From Schizochytrium sp. CCTCC M209059 (taxonomy: Eukaryota > Sar > Bigyra > Thraustochytrida > Thraustochytriidae), in assembly GCA_000818945.1 (NCBI GenBank), contig KN805386.1:124425-188424 (forward strand): 64,000 nt of DNA. The letters run 5' to 3'. The notes beneath the pieces are model-generated. The model was not told where the DNA came from. It ran no database searches and was given only the letters and a program-made list of their open reading frames with translations. This document shows, in pieces, positions 10,368 through 23,183 of the stretch. The position numbers and the translations under genes were made by a program. Each line of letters opens with the position of its first letter. Position 1 is the stretch's first letter.

Positions 10368-11154
10368 CCCATTTTATTCCTTGCCTTGACCGTGGCGACT
10401 TACTTGAGCGTGTGCAGGGACTTGTTGCGCAGGCAGCCGTCTACGAGGTGCGCAACGCCGGCACTGCCAATATTGTTCTTGTGGAGGCTGCGCTTGCTCG
10501 TCTTCGTAAGTCTTTTTCTCTCTCTCTCTTTCTTTTTTTTCCCTTTTCATCCCTCCCGAGAGAGGGAAGCGGTGAGGGGGGGGGGGTTCAAGCAGGTCAC
10601 TTACTCAAGGTATCGCAGAGACTTGTTGTGCTGCAGGGCGAGGCCGAGGGCCTGGGCCTCCTCGTCCGCAAGCAGGTGTCCATTGAGTCTGCGCGGTTTC
10701 CCATCCGTCTCCTCGTCAGAATTCTGTCCGCGCGTCTGCCTGCCTGCCTGCCTGCCCGCCTGTCTGTCCAAGCAAGCAAGCAAGCAAGCAAGCTGCCTGG
10801 CAGTGTGTGAAGTCGGCATGGCCAACCCCAACGAACGAACGTACGTTAACTCCTGCAGCGTGCGGCTGCGCTCCACCACGTCCACGAGGCTCTCGATGCT
10901 GAGCTCTCCCTTCTCCCTGCGCACGGCGTCTCTCCGCGTCAGCCCTCGCTCTGCTCGCTCCTCCCCCGCGCGCCACGCGCTTCACCCGCGCGTGCGCGCC
11001 GTGGACATTTCCCTGCATCGCGCCATTTCTCCATGGATCGATCCCTCCATCCATCCACGCCCGCGTGCCGCGCCCCGCCCACGTACAGGATCTCCGCCGC
11101 CGCCGCCTCGTCGCCGTGCACGGCGTGCCACGCGCCCTGCGCGCCCAGGCTCAT
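7587..11154 (-). CDS. Multi-exon leucine-rich-repeat protein (ribonuclease-inhibitor/NLRC-type LRRs)
   Basis: Fifteen exons in transcription order: 11154-11087, 10931-10845, 10688-10605, 10487-10404, 10251-10168, 10047-9964, 9842-9759, 9641-9558, 9489-9325, 9247-8996, 8889-8806, 8729-8646, 8549-8466, 8394-8227, 8142-7587. They total 2052 nt, open throughout (683 residues). All fourteen introns (68-156 bp) are phase 2, with GTACGT (10) or GTAAGT (4) donors and AG acceptors. Nine exons are exactly 84 bp and encode one 28-residue LRR each (pattern LxxNxIGdxGaxaLaxaLxxNxxLxxL); others are 168, 252, 165 or 87 bp, giving about 18 LRRs. The last exon adds a charged helical tail with no known domain. 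The start is the first ATG after an in-frame TAG. LRRs of this class bind proteins; the partner is unknown. The extreme C-terminus could be spliced differently. Confidence 0.8.
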
Positions 11155-12210
11155 GCTGCCGCCCTCCTCGCCGCGCTGCTCGCTCGCCTCGGCCTCGCTC
11201 CCGTTGCGGCTCTGCTTGCTCTGCTTGTTCGCCTTCGCGCCTCGACCCGCCGGCTCCTAGCGGCGCGCCACCGGAAACCCTACGCCGCCGCGGCGAGGAC
11301 CAGGACCTCGCGCCCAACGACCAACCGTAGTTTCTTCTCTCCCTTCCCGGCCGCTGCGCTGCACGTTATGTGCGTATCAACGCGCACGCGTAAACACGCA
11401 CGGACGTCGCGGTCTCCGCCTCGTCCTGCGTCGACGGCGGCGACGAGGACGACGAGGACGACGAGGTCCACGCGGTCAACGTGCACACGCTCGGCTCGCT
11501 CGCTGTCTTCCAGCGCGGCTCGTGAAACGCGGTTGCACTTGGGCGCGGCCGCAACTTCATTGCGGTGCGCCAGCGCCTTGTTAGATAGAACAAGGCCCCA
11601 AGAGGGGCGGCACAGGCGCGGCGCCGCGGCGCGTCGACACGGGAGACCCGGCGAGGTAATACTAGAGGAAACCCGCGGACTCTTGCGGGTCATGGGAGTG
11701 AAACCAACATGGGCTGCGTGTTTGCGCGAGCGTGTGTGTGCACGGCGAGCGAGGAGATAGATCGCGGAGGAGGAGGCGGCGCGAGACGAGATCGTGGAAG
11801 ACCACGCGCGACGCGCAGGCGACGCGCAGGCCGGGAAAGCGGACGATGGACGGAGGGCTTGGTACTTGCAGCGGAGGAGCGAGCGGCGAGGAAATCTCTC
11901 GGACCTGACCTGACCTGACGCGGGACCCGAGGTGTGGAGAAGACTGCAACCAGCACCTCGGGCGAGAGCCGCAGGTGCCGGCGGAGGGGGAGAGCGCGAA
12001 TGTCGCCGCGTTCACGGAAGAGCGCGAGGCTGCGGCTCAGCGATCGAGCGAACCTCTAAGCGTCTCCGCCGTGCAGTAGGCCTAGCTAGGCCTAACTGTA
12101 GGTATTGCATGAAGGTCTAACCTCGGATTCTGCAAGACACATGACATCCTGGCTTGGACAAGACCCGAAGAAACGATGATCATCACATCATCATTGCCGA
12201 CAATCTTGCA
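11155..12210. other. Spacer upstream of the LRR gene
   Basis: About 1 kb, GC-rich, and presumably includes the LRR gene promoter. A plus-strand stretch at about 11401-11523 reads DVAVSASSCVDGGDEDDEDD and ends in TGA; it could be a small terminal exon, but I found no convincing partner exon or start. Otherwise nothing is recognisable. Confidence 0.35.
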
Positions 12211-12308
12211 AAAGAAGAAGAAGAAGAAGAAGAAGAAGAAGAAAAAGAAGAAGAAGAAAAAGAAGAAGAAGAAAAAGAAGAAAAAGAAGAAGAAGAAGAA
12301 GAAGAAAG
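12211..12308. repeat. (GAA)n purine-tract microsatellite
   Basis: About 98 bp of GAA/AAG triplets with a few GAAAAA interruptions. It is pure purine on the plus strand. Its lysine-rich translations are not genes. Confidence 0.95.
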
Positions 12309-12946
12309 AGGAGGCGTCTCTCAGACTTGATGTGGGCGCTGCAATGACCCTGTCGAAAGAAACGATGCGCTTTCCTAAGCACATCATATCAACCGCGCTG
12401 AGATAGATTGCGCACCATGGCAGTGGTGGGTTCTGCGGATCTCATCCTCGAGCCAGCTTCTTGCTTGATGTCGTGGTCAACTTTTGGTTGTCGTTCTCGG
12501 ACCTCATGAGAGAGAGAGCTCTGTTGCCCGAGTCGACCATTGCTAGATTATCACGCTTTTGCCTGAGCATATCTTTCAAGCGCACAGTCACCGCCTACCT
12601 ATTGAGGTCGATTATCAACCATGGCAACGGGGAGGTTGCGGTAAAGTCTTTGTCATCGTTCACTTTCTTTCAATTCTATCGTTGACATGATTGATTGCTT
12701 GACTACACAGTCAACAGTGGACAGGGAGAACGGACAGCCGAGACTGCTCGGGAACTTCTTTCCAGGCCATCTGATTATTCTCGGTCGTGCACGCAGCATA
12801 CAGCATGCATGCATGCAATTTAATGAAACGAAATCTGCGGAACTCGAACTCGAAAGAAAAGAATTATACTTTGTACAGAACCTAAAAAGGAGGTATTTAT
12901 AAATCAGTCGCGAAAGTCGCTCGGTGCCCCTATCGTATTGTGTGTT
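12309..12946. other. Spacer 3' of the 3R-MYB gene
   Basis: About 640 bp, less GC-rich than the genes. A gcatgcatgcatgc run lies near 12803. No ORF or RNA gene is supported. The proximal part is likely 3' UTR of the minus-strand MYB gene. Confidence 0.5.
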
Positions 12947-14265
12947 TTAGTCAAAGCGCGTATCTTTGTTGAGGGCGCGCTGGATGGACTTGAAGCGAGA
13001 CTTGACGCCGTTCTCGGTCCTTCCAGGGAGACTGCGCTTGATCTCTGCCCACTTGTTGCCGATCTTGGCATGAAGCCCCATGAGAATGTCATCCTCCTGC
13101 TTGGTCCAGGGACCGCGGTTGATGGAGGGGTCGAGGTTGAGATGCCATCGCTCGCGGCACTGCTTGGCGGTGCGGCCGGGGATGTGCTCGGCGATCTTCG
13201 TCCACGATTTTTCCTTGCCCTGCTGCGCCAGGAGCTCGAGCAGTTTGTCGTCCTCCTCTTGAGCCCACATGCCCTTGATGAGTCCGGGCTGAAGGACCTT
13301 TTTCCAGCGCTGGAGGCACTGGACGTGGTTGCGGCCCTCGACGCATTGGGCGATGGCCTTCCAGTTTGAGGACTTGAACTTGTTGACGGCCTTGCGGAGC
13401 TGCTCGTCTTGCTTGGTGGTCCATCGCTTGCCTGCGACCTTGGAGCTGCCGTAGCGAAGGGCAGCGAGGGGGTCTCGCGAGGAGCCCGGCGCCGGCGCGT
13501 AGGGAAGGTTGGTGCCGAGTCTTGCTGCGGCTGCGGCTACTGCAGGCGGGGCATGGACGGTGGTGGCGGTGGCATGTTGCTTTTGCTGCTGCTGTTGCAA
13601 CTGCAGTTGCTGTTTGGTGGCGAGGGGCGACATGTGCCGGTTCTGTGCGTTCTTGTTGGAGGAGGCCCGGGCCTTGTTTTGCTGGGCCAGGTTGGGTGTC
13701 GAGTATCCGCTGCTGCTCGCCGAAGAGTGAGACCACGAGGTGGTCGACGAGGAAGACGCAGAATTTTTGCGCGCCTGCTTGGTTTTGTAGGCCATGGCCG
13801 GGTCCACGTGAAGCTTGCGCTTCTTGGTGGGGTTCGGGGCGGATGCTGTCGAGAGGGCCGCGGTCGTTGCAGTGGATGCGCTCAACGCGGAGTGGGTGTC
13901 GGAGGGCTCGCCTTGCGCGAGGTCCTGGATCATAAAGGAGAATCCTTCATCGTCGTCGTCGTCGTCGACGACGAGACCCCCGTAGGTGTCCCCCATGCCG
14001 GTGGCGCCGGCGAGGATGTCGTGGTGGCTGTGGGTTCGCTCGGTGTGGCCGTGGTGGTGGCTGCTGTACGGGTTTGCGTGAGCGTGGGCGGCCGAGGGAG
14101 AAGGGCCGTTGAGGAAGAGATCGCCGAACTCGGCGACGGCGTCCACGTCGTTTTCAGAGGCGTCGACGACAATGCTTGCCCCGTTGTTGTTGCGTTGGCG
14201 CGCGGCAAAAAGGTTTTCGCTAGCGGCGCTGTGCACGAGGTCGTAGTGGCTGTCGTGGTGGTGGA

Positions 14266-14296
<31 letters not shown>

Positions 14297-14824
14297 AAGC
14301 TGCTGCTGCTCGAAGCCATAGTTCATAGGTGCGAAGTCGTCTTCGTAGGCGGAGGCGGACACCTCGAGTCCGCCGGCGCCGAGGATGTCCTCGAGGCCGA
14401 GGAGCGGCAGACTGCCTCCGCTGGCGTTGCGCGAGTGGTGCCGATGCTTGTCTTGCATGTCGAGGGGGCCAGCTTCCTCGCCGTTGGAAAAGAGCTCGCT
14501 GTAGGTGGTGTTGACGTTCATGGGTGAGAACATGCCGCCGAGATCGTCAAAGAGTGCGAGGGCTGCTGCGTCCTGGCCGCGCGCGGCGTTCGCAGTCTTG
14601 ATGGCGGCGGGCCTGCTGCGTTTGTTATTGTTGTTGGAATATGATGCGTTCTCGTCGTCGCCGCCGGCGATTGGGTTGGAGTGCGCGGCGGCGGCGAGCG
14701 CCCTTCGGCGTGTGACGATGCCCTGTTGTTCACGGAGCATGCGTTTTTCCTTTTGCATTCTGGCCTCCATGTCTCTCTTTTGGTCTGCTGCGAGCTGGAG
14801 GGCGTGTGCCGTCTCGAGGATCAT
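12947..14824 (-). CDS. Three-repeat (R1R2R3) MYB transcription factor
   Basis: A 625-residue intronless protein. Residues 1-460 are low-complexity (poly-Q, His-rich, Asn-rich and an acidic DDDDDDD run), with a short helical start and KKRKLHV as a possible nuclear signal near 335. Three C-terminal MYB repeats follow. R1, about 466-514, has Trp at 468, 488 and 507. R2, about 516-565, has Trp at 520, 541 and 560. R3, about 568-615, has Trp 573, Trp 592 and a final aromatic Phe611. The GRTAKQCRERW and GRTENGVKSRF phrases are recognition-helix hallmarks. Three-repeat MYBs bind YAACNG-like DNA and often control cell-cycle genes; the target here is unknown. Having the repeats at the extreme C-terminus is unusual compared with animal c-Myb. 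The start is the first ATG in the frame. Confidence 0.93.
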
Positions 14825-15813
14825 TGCCTTGTTTGGGTGCTGCTCTTGCTTCGTTGGCGTTTTGAGGGCTTGCTTTGAGGGCTTGCTTTGAGGGCTTGCC
14901 TTGAGAGCTTGCCTTGAGAGCTTGCCGAGGGGGGTCCTCGATGGCAGTTGTGCTTTGCTTGGCTTTGAGTTGATTGAGATGAAGGCGAATGAACGAAAGA
15001 GACCTTTGCGTCCGCTGGCTCTCGCTTCTCTCGATGGACTGCTTTCCTTTCCTTTCTTCGTTCGCGCCTGCGGGCGTTGGACAATTGGTCTTCTCTCTGC
15101 CTGTCGCCTACGCCCTGCCTATCCCTCTCGTCTGCGGCCTGCCTTGCCCGGGTCGAGCAGGTCCTCCTGCGAAGAGTGCGCGCTGGCTTCTCCGCTCTCC
15201 TCTCCTCTCCTCTCTCTCTCTCCCCGCGGTGACGACGATGCCGCGCCTCCGATCAACGCGACCGACCGGGGTCACCGCTCCTCTCTAGCGCTTCGCTGCG
15301 TCTGCCGCGCGGCCTCGCTCGCTGGCGTGGCTTGGCGTGGCTTGGCGTGGCTTGGCGTGGCGTGGCTTCGCTTGGCGTGGCTTGGCGTGGCTTGCCTTGG
15401 CTTGTTGGCTCCGGCTTGCTCGATCTGATTGCGCGGTTGCGATTGCGATTTGAGTTTGCCGCCAGTTCCGAACTCGAACTCGGTTGGGGATTTCATTTCT
15501 CCTTTTTCTTTCCTTTTCCTTTTTTTTTCTTTCTTTCTTTCTTTCGCCCGTCCTCCCTCCCTCCCTCCCTCCCTCCCTCCCGCAAACAAGATAGAAACAA
15601 AAAACGAGAATGAAAATGGAAATGAAAACTTCTTCCTCTGATTTCTGCTTCCACGAAGGACGGAGTTTTTTTTAAAACAGAATCTATTTTCTTTTTTCGT
15701 TCTCTTTTTGTTGGAGGACGCCGCCCCTTCCCGTTCTCTGGTCGCGCTACCTGGCCGCCGCGGCCTGCCCTGCCTGCGTCCGCGGCGACCGCGGAGACCG
15801 CGCGGCAGGGCCC
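14825..15813. other. Spacer upstream of the 3R-MYB gene, repeat-bearing
   Basis: A gagggcttgctt-type repeat occurs at about 14855-14925, a gcttggcgtg direct repeat at about 15322-15400, and C/T-rich tracts at about 15500-15590. It runs into an assembly gap. The MYB promoter is probably in the first few hundred bases. No gene is supported. Confidence 0.5.
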
Positions 15814-16211
15814 NNNNNNNNNNNNNNNNNNNNNNNNNNNNNNNNNNNNNNNNNNNNNNNNNNNNNNNNNNNNNNNNNNNNNNNNNNNNNNNNNNNNNNN
15901 NNNNNNNNNNNNNNNNNNNNNNNNNNNNNNNNNNNNNNNNNNNNNNNNNNNNNNNNNNNNNNNNNNNNNNNNNNNNNNNNNNNNNNNNNNNNNNNNNNNN
16001 NNNNNNNNNNNNNNNNNNNNNNNNNNNNNNNNNNNNNNNNNNNNNNNNNNNNNNNNNNNNNNNNNNNNNNNNNNNNNNNNNNNNNNNNNNNNNNNNNNNN
16101 NNNNNNNNNNNNNNNNNNNNNNNNNNNNNNNNNNNNNNNNNNNNNNNNNNNNNNNNNNNNNNNNNNNNNNNNNNNNNNNNNNNNNNNNNNNNNNNNNNNN
16201 NNNNNNNNNNN
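15814..16211. other. Assembly gap (398 N)
   Basis: A run of N flanked on both sides by very GC-rich sequence, consistent with a sequencing or assembly failure. Reading frames drawn through it are meaningless. Confidence 0.99.
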
Positions 16212-16379
16212 CCCGGGCGCGCGCGCTGCTCCCGCCCCCTGGCCCTCGCGCGCCCTTCCTCCCTCCGCGCCGCCCTCGCGCCCCTCGCCCGCGCCGTCGC
16301 CGCCAGCTCCGCCTCGCGGCTCCGCCTCCCTCGCCCGCCATGCCCTCCCTCTCCCTCTGCTCGCCCTGCTCCGCCCGCC

Positions 16380-17274
<895 letters not shown>

Positions 17275-19127
17275 GCTTGCGCGACTTGGCTTGCTTGGCT
17301 TGATCGCCCTGGCACGTTGGCTCAAAGGCCGCGAGCAGGGCCGAGGCACCAGAATTCAAGGCTCTAAAAGGAGGCGCCGGTGGCGATTGTGAGCCCGGGA
17401 AGCCTTTCTCGCGAGGCGAGGCGAGGGCTGCTCGGCCGGGCGTGGCGGAGCGGGAACGCCCGGGCGGGGCCTGCGCGCACGCAAGCTGCGTTAGAGCAGG
17501 CACATCGCGCAACTTGTGCGAGCGTAGACGCGGCCGAGCAAGCGCGGCGAGGTTGATTGCGCTGCTGGCTGCAGAGAGCGTCTCGCTCCTCTCGCACAGC
17601 TCGCTACTTCTCCTCGTTGCATTCGCATTTTTTTTAATTTCTTTCTTTCTTTCTCTCCTTCCTTTCCTTTCCTTGCTTTCTTTCTCCTTTCCTTCCTTGC
17701 TCCTTCCCGCTTCGGGGACCTGCGAAAAACAGAAAACCAACTGAATAAAAAGAAACGAAAATGGAAAGGTTCTTTTCAGTTGGCCGACCGGTGAGATAGT
17801 TAAATAAGGAGCAAGCACGAGAGAGCATGTTTCGTTTCCTTTTACTTTTCTTTTCAGTCATACTACGTACGTACGTATACCTAGCTAGAAACATACTTTT
17901 TTCTTTTTTCACCAGGCTGCACAAAAACAACATTTGAAAATGCATTCTTTCTTCATTCTTTCCTCGCGGAAAAGAGCGAGCGGAAGTTCCTTGCGCGCTG
18001 TCTCCTCGCCCCGCCGCCGTACGTCCGTCCGCCTTGCCGCCCCTCTTTCCAGGCTCGCGCAGCTTTTCGCGCAGCTTTTCGCGCAGCTTCGCGCAGCTTC
18101 GCGAGCCTCCTCCTCCCGCGCTCCCGCGGGCCCGTGCCGCCTCCGCGCACGCGTGCGGGCCTCCCTGCCGTGCTTCTCGTCCCGATCGCCGGCCGAGCGC
18201 GGGACGCGGGGCAGCAGCATATTACCGAAAAAGAGACAGAGAAAGAAAGATGGCGCTCCCAGAGCGAGGGTTCTCGCCGAGCTCCCTCCCTCGCGCCTCC
18301 CTCGCTCGCTCGCTCGCTCCAGACTCGGCGATTCCGCAGACAGACAGCCACACAGACACACAGACAGACTGAAGAAAGGCAGAGCCTGGACGCCTTTCCA
18401 GCCTCGCGCCAACGCTCGCGCGCTCCCGGGGACGCGTCGCGCGTCCCTGTTCTCGTCGTCGCGCCTGCTCGCCTCGTAAGACGACACTCCTTAAGGGCGC
18501 TGCTAGATTCCGAGATCCCCTTCATAAACCGCGGCACCACACCTGCCTGCCTTGCCTGCTTGCTTGCTTGCCAACCGCGCGGACTTTCTGCGCTCGCTCC
18601 TGCGCGCCGCCGCTCCCGGAGACCTGCGAGCGCTCCCGCCTCCGTCCTCCCCTCTCTCTCTCCGCTCCCGTCCTCGCCGCTGCGGCACGGACGGAGCGAG
18701 GGGAGGGGCCGCGAGGGAGGTGGGCGCGTGCGCCTCGCTGGTCCTCGGAGTCCACTTTTCGAACGCTCGCCTCCCGCCCGCTGGCTTCTCTGCGCCGCAA
18801 TTTCCCGCGCGTCCACGCGGGGCCGCGGCGCGGGGCGGGCGAGCTGCCGCGGCTCGGAACGGAGCGAGGCCCCTCCGGCGGCGCCTTGCTTCACGTGGCA
18901 GCGAGCGAGCGAGCGCTGCGGATCGATCGACCGCCATGCCAAGTGGCAAGTTGGCCGCGCCGCCTTCCTGGCGCAAAAGAAAAAAAAGAAAGGAAGAAGA
19001 AAAAAAGAAAAGAAAAGAAAAGAAAAGATAAAGAAAGAAAATAGGCCTAACTGTAAATAACAATGAAAACAAAATTTACAGTTGAAAAAAAAAAAAGCTC
19101 GAAGAAATCGATGGAAGGCGCGGAAAA

Positions 19128-19158
<31 letters not shown>

Positions 19159-19720
19159 GAAGCCACGCTCGACCAATCGATCGATCGATCGATCGATCCG
19201 CGGCGCCGTTGCGGCGAGGGAGGAGCGAGTACGAGCGACCGTTGGCCGCGCGTCGCGGTCTCGAATGCACGCACGCACGCACGCACGCATGCACGCGCGT
19301 ACGCAGCGAAAGCGCAAGGGCGAGAACAGGAGCAAGAGCAAGAGCGAGCGACTGCGAATCGCGACCGGGCTGGGCTAGCAGGCTGCGGCCGGAGGCGGAG
19401 AGGCGAAGCTGGGACGGCGTTTTCTTTTCATCAGCACTCGCTCGCTCGCTATCTATCTAGCTACTATCTATCCATATCTCTATCCGCGAGGCGGAGGTGG
19501 CGCGGCGCACACCCGTGTGCCTGGAGATTTGGCCTGGCGTTCGCGCTGTCTCCTCGCGGTAGAAAGAAAGCACGGCAACGGCGACGGAAAAAGAGCGACG
19601 GCGACACGACGTACCTGCGCGCACGGGCGGGACGTAGAAGGAGGAGGAAAAGGAGGAGCTCGCGTTGAGAGAGGATGCGTAAATACATGGATGGATGGAT
19701 GGACGTGAAGCCGCCAACCG

Positions 19721-19800
19721 CTTGCTTGCTTGCTTGCTTGCTTGCTTGCGTGCGTGCTTGCGTGCTTGCTTGCGTGCGTGCTTGCGTGCTTGCGTGCGTC
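19721..19800. repeat. Mixed (CTTG)n/(CGTG)n microsatellite
   Basis: About 80 bp. A pure CTTG run passes into alternating gcttgcgt and gcgtgctt units, as expected when a tetranucleotide array accumulates T-to-G substitutions that spread. Confidence 0.9.
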
Positions 19801-21397
19801 CTTGGGTCAGCTAACCGACGGAGCTCAGGTCCTTGAGAAAGGGAAGAAACATATGGCAAGAGCTGGAAAAATGAGCGAGGTTGGAGGGATTGAGAAATCA
19901 ATCGCCAAGGCCGGGGACTCGGACGATGTTCATCCGTCACCGCGCCAACCGCTGCTGCTGAAAGCAAGCCTCGCGCCTCTCGGCTTTGCCGGCAATCAGC
20001 GCAAGTCCCGGCACGCACGCACGCAAACACGCCGATCGCGTGCGCTCTGCAGCGGGCCACTGCGCGACCCTCTGCCGCCATCGATGGTGTGGACAGCAGC
20101 GCACACCCGCCCTCCCTGGGTCTGTCATCGTACAACGGCAAATCTTCCATCCGAGGCCGCGCAAGCCAGCAAACCAACCCCAAGAGAGACCCAACCAAGA
20201 CCAACCTGAAAGACCAAGGCGCAGACGCAACGACATGAAATGTCTTGCATCCAAATGAAATGAAATGAAATGCAATATAATGTAATGCAATGGAAGGTAA
20301 ACAGCCCAAGCGCAGCCCAAGCAAGACACCGCCAAACGAGCTCCGCCCGTTTATCGTCCGCGCCCAGTCGTTAGTAGGTATTCGCAATCTCGCGCTATTC
20401 AGATTTTTCCACTTTCCGATCTCCCTTTTATTCTCTTGGCCATCATTTCTTTTTCTCAGGGCTTGCCACGACATGGCACGCCATTCATTCTTTTCCCACC
20501 TTGTTCTTTTCCTTCTTCCATCCTTTCTTTCATTTTTTCTTTCTTTCATTTTTTCTTTCTTTCTTTCAGTCTTTCAGTCTTTCATTTCCTTCCTTCTTTC
20601 TTTTTTTCCTTGCATTGATTTGCGGCGGCGCGGCGAGGCGCAACTCCGCACAGGCCGCGCCTCCTTCCCGGCGACGAGCTGTTCGTCGCCGCGGCGAGAT
20701 GCTCAGCTGCCGGGGAAATCGACGCGGGCGCCATCGACGACAGCCCCCGCCGCCTCCGCCCGCCCGCCCCCGCTCCCCGTCCACGGCCGACACGGCATCG
20801 CCACGGCATCGCCATGGCCATGCCCATGGCCATCGAAGATGACCCCGACCCGAGGACCCCACGCCGCGAGCGTCTGCTGCTGCTGCGACGGCGCAGTCGA
20901 CCTCGCAGCGCCAGGCCTCCGCGTATCTTTCTGTCTTCGTGCGCGCCCGTCACAGTCGACGGCGCCGCCGCCATGGACGATGGACGGGTACATGAAGAAG
21001 AAAGAAAGAAAGAAAGAAAGAAATACATATACATGGCCGCCACGAGGGCCCGAAGCTGAGAGCGCCTAGGCGTCTTGCGCGAAGAAGATCGCCATGGCGG
21101 CTGCACTGCTAGGTGCGTCGTTTCCAGGCCGAGCGGCCATCTGTTCGATGGTACGAGGCGGACTTCCTGGCGGCGACACGAGGCCACGCTCCGAAGACGA
21201 GATGGCAGGCAGGGCGTGCAGAGAGGCCTGCGAACTCGAGCAGACCTGCCGCCAGGAGGAAGCGATCGTGGCGCTGCAAATGTCGCTTCGCGGTCAGTCG
21301 CCCTCCATGCGGCCGGGGCGACTGCGTCTGAACGGATGGCCATCTTGGAGGGCTCCTGCGATGAAAGGGAAAAGATGGCAGCCCAAGGGCGGAGCGC

Positions 21398-21438
21398 CAT
21401 CCATCCATCCATCCATCCATCCATCCATCCATCCATCA
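21398..21438. repeat. (ATCC)n microsatellite
   Basis: About ten copies of an ATCC tetranucleotide. It translates to SIHP repeats with no biological implication. Confidence 0.95.
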
Positions 21439-22262
21439 AGACGAGGTCGTCTTTAGGCGAACCCTGCGGCTGCAGCTCTGTGGCAAGTTTAGCGCACCAA
21501 CGTCGAAAAGCAAAGGTCGGAAAACTCCGAGCGAGCGCCTTTGGGACTGCGCGAGCGGTTGCGAGACCGAGCAAGTGGGCTTGGAGTTGCAATTCGACAA
21601 AAGAGGAAGATGTCAACAAGCTAGCAGGGCGATCAGAATGGAGCTGGAGGCCCACCAGCTAGCTCATCAGCCCCAACAACCAGCCAGCCAGCCAACCAGC
21701 CAGTCAGCCAGCCAGCTAGCCAACTAACCGACCAGCTATGATACTTTGCGAGAACGAAGAAAGCACCCAGGAGCGCCATCTTCTTTGTTGGCGCCGAAAA
21801 GAAAGCAATTGTGGCCACCAGCCGGCTAGTCAGCAAGCCAAATACAGACCAGCGAAAAACCATCGCAGGTGTGGCGTCATCACGCCTTGCAAGTCAAAGT
21901 ACTCTGGATGACGCGCGCGCAAGAAATCAAAAGGAAAGATAATCTAAGATAATCGACAGGAAAAGAAGATCCTTTTCTGTCGACACAGCAGCAGCAGCAG
22001 CAGCAGCCGCTCGCAAGCCCGAACCACCTCAAGCCAGTCGCGAGTAGCTACAGCGCGCGCTTTTCGAGACCGGGCTTCGAACGAAAAGACGACCCAGTGT
22101 CTATCTTTCGACTAAAGCAATGGCCTACAGAGCCTGCGAAGCAAAAAAACTTGCGACGAGGCTCCGTGAACGTACTCTGACCGGGATCCGTGTGAGAAGT
22201 GCGTGTTCAGGACCTGCGCGGAGATGCGGGGTCGCCAACGCCCGTTTCCGACAGCGGGTCTT

Positions 22263-22293
<31 letters not shown>

Positions 22294-22301
22294 CCCCCCC
22301 C
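22263..22301. repeat. Poly-C homopolymer run
   Basis: Twenty-eight consecutive C, one T, then ten C. The exact length is unreliable because such runs are error-prone in sequencing. On the complementary strand it is a G-run able to form a G-quadruplex. Confidence 0.9.
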
Positions 22302-23183
22302 TCGTGGGAAGTCTGTGGAGAAAGAGAAAACTCTCTGCGACGCGTCTTTGCCTGCCCGCACAAAGAATGGTTGGGGCCCCATCAACGTGACTGGAAAGCA
22401 CCACCGCCGCATCACGACGCCACAATTTTTGCGTGCGACGGCAAGGCAAGATGACCAGCGGATCTCGCTTACCAAAGAAAAAGGGGAAAGGAAGAAGCGT
22501 TTGCAACGCGCGTCCGTGCCAGCCTTTCAAAACTTCTTTTCTTTTCACTCTTGCATCAAACGTGAGGCTGAAGATTTCGCGCCAAAATTTCGGAGTGGAG
22601 CTGCTAGCTCTACGCCTTTGTGAGCCAGCCTGTCTTACCTTCTTTGCTCCGACTCTTTCAACTTTCACGGCCTTGCGTCTTGTTTCAGATGAAACAATTG
22701 CACGTGAAAAGCAACTTTGCAGGTACTGCAATAGTTTTGATTCGTCCTTGCGTCAAGTAAGAGTCGAAAACGTGAAAAAAAACATGATATTTGAGACGAT
22801 GTTTGAAAGGAAAAAGCCGGCGCATGTATAATGTGCAGCTGGCTCGCCTCTCTCGAATTCGGTCCTACTTACAAGATAGTGCTCGCATGGGTATTTCAAG
22901 AATGATTTTTAATTTTTTGGCACAACGTGCCTTGAGGTGCACGCGGTCTGTGCCTAGAAAAACTGAGGTCTTGGGAATTACGAGATCACGACTACGCGAC
23001 CTGAACTCCACACGCCGTCTAACGGGTTGGACTAAATTGCATCGGTAGCGTCGATACAAGCACTGCGCTGGGGTCGAGATTACTTGCTTCTGTACACAAA
23101 GCTGCGCACTTGATCTTTGTCTGATAATAACTTCTCAAAATGCATTCTCTTGTCGACTTGGCCATGTGAGCTTGTTTTCTCGG
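22302..23183. other. Intergenic DNA downstream of the gag remnant
   Basis: About 900 bp, more AT-rich than the GC-rich spacers to its left. I looked for a pol region on the minus strand, which would follow gag, and saw no protease, integrase or reverse-transcriptase motifs. A D-arm-like string near 23020-23035 does not fold into a full tRNA. Confidence 0.5.

Larger units (their letters stand above)
17275..22262. other. About 5 kb of low-complexity intergenic DNA
   Basis: This stretch is dominated by C/T-rich and A/G-rich tracts (17635-17700, 18975-19035, 19110-19165, 20520-20610), a TCGATC run at 19174-19198, ATGG repeats at 19687-19702 and CCAGC repeats at 21668-21725. Minus-strand ORFs at 17909-18487 and plus-strand ORFs at 21075-21660 have some protein-like pieces but no recognisable domain and biased composition. 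I cannot support a gene here, though a spliced hypothetical gene is not excluded. Confidence 0.4.

Noticed and set aside
13409..14527. A 372-residue plus-strand ORF opposite the 3R-MYB gene
   Set aside because: It is antisense to the poly-Q/His-rich MYB region; the Val/Gly-rich translation is a shadow.
18134..19341. Overlapping long ORFs on both strands at 17.9-19.3 kb
   Set aside because: They are mutually antisense, low-complexity and rich in Arg/Ser/Lys/Phe from purine and pyrimidine tracts; no motif or start context is convincing.
22975..23085. tRNA-like stretch (GTCTAACGGGTTGGAC resembles a D-arm; GGTCGAGATT resembles a T-loop)
   Set aside because: No matching acceptor stem or anticodon arm could be drawn on either strand.
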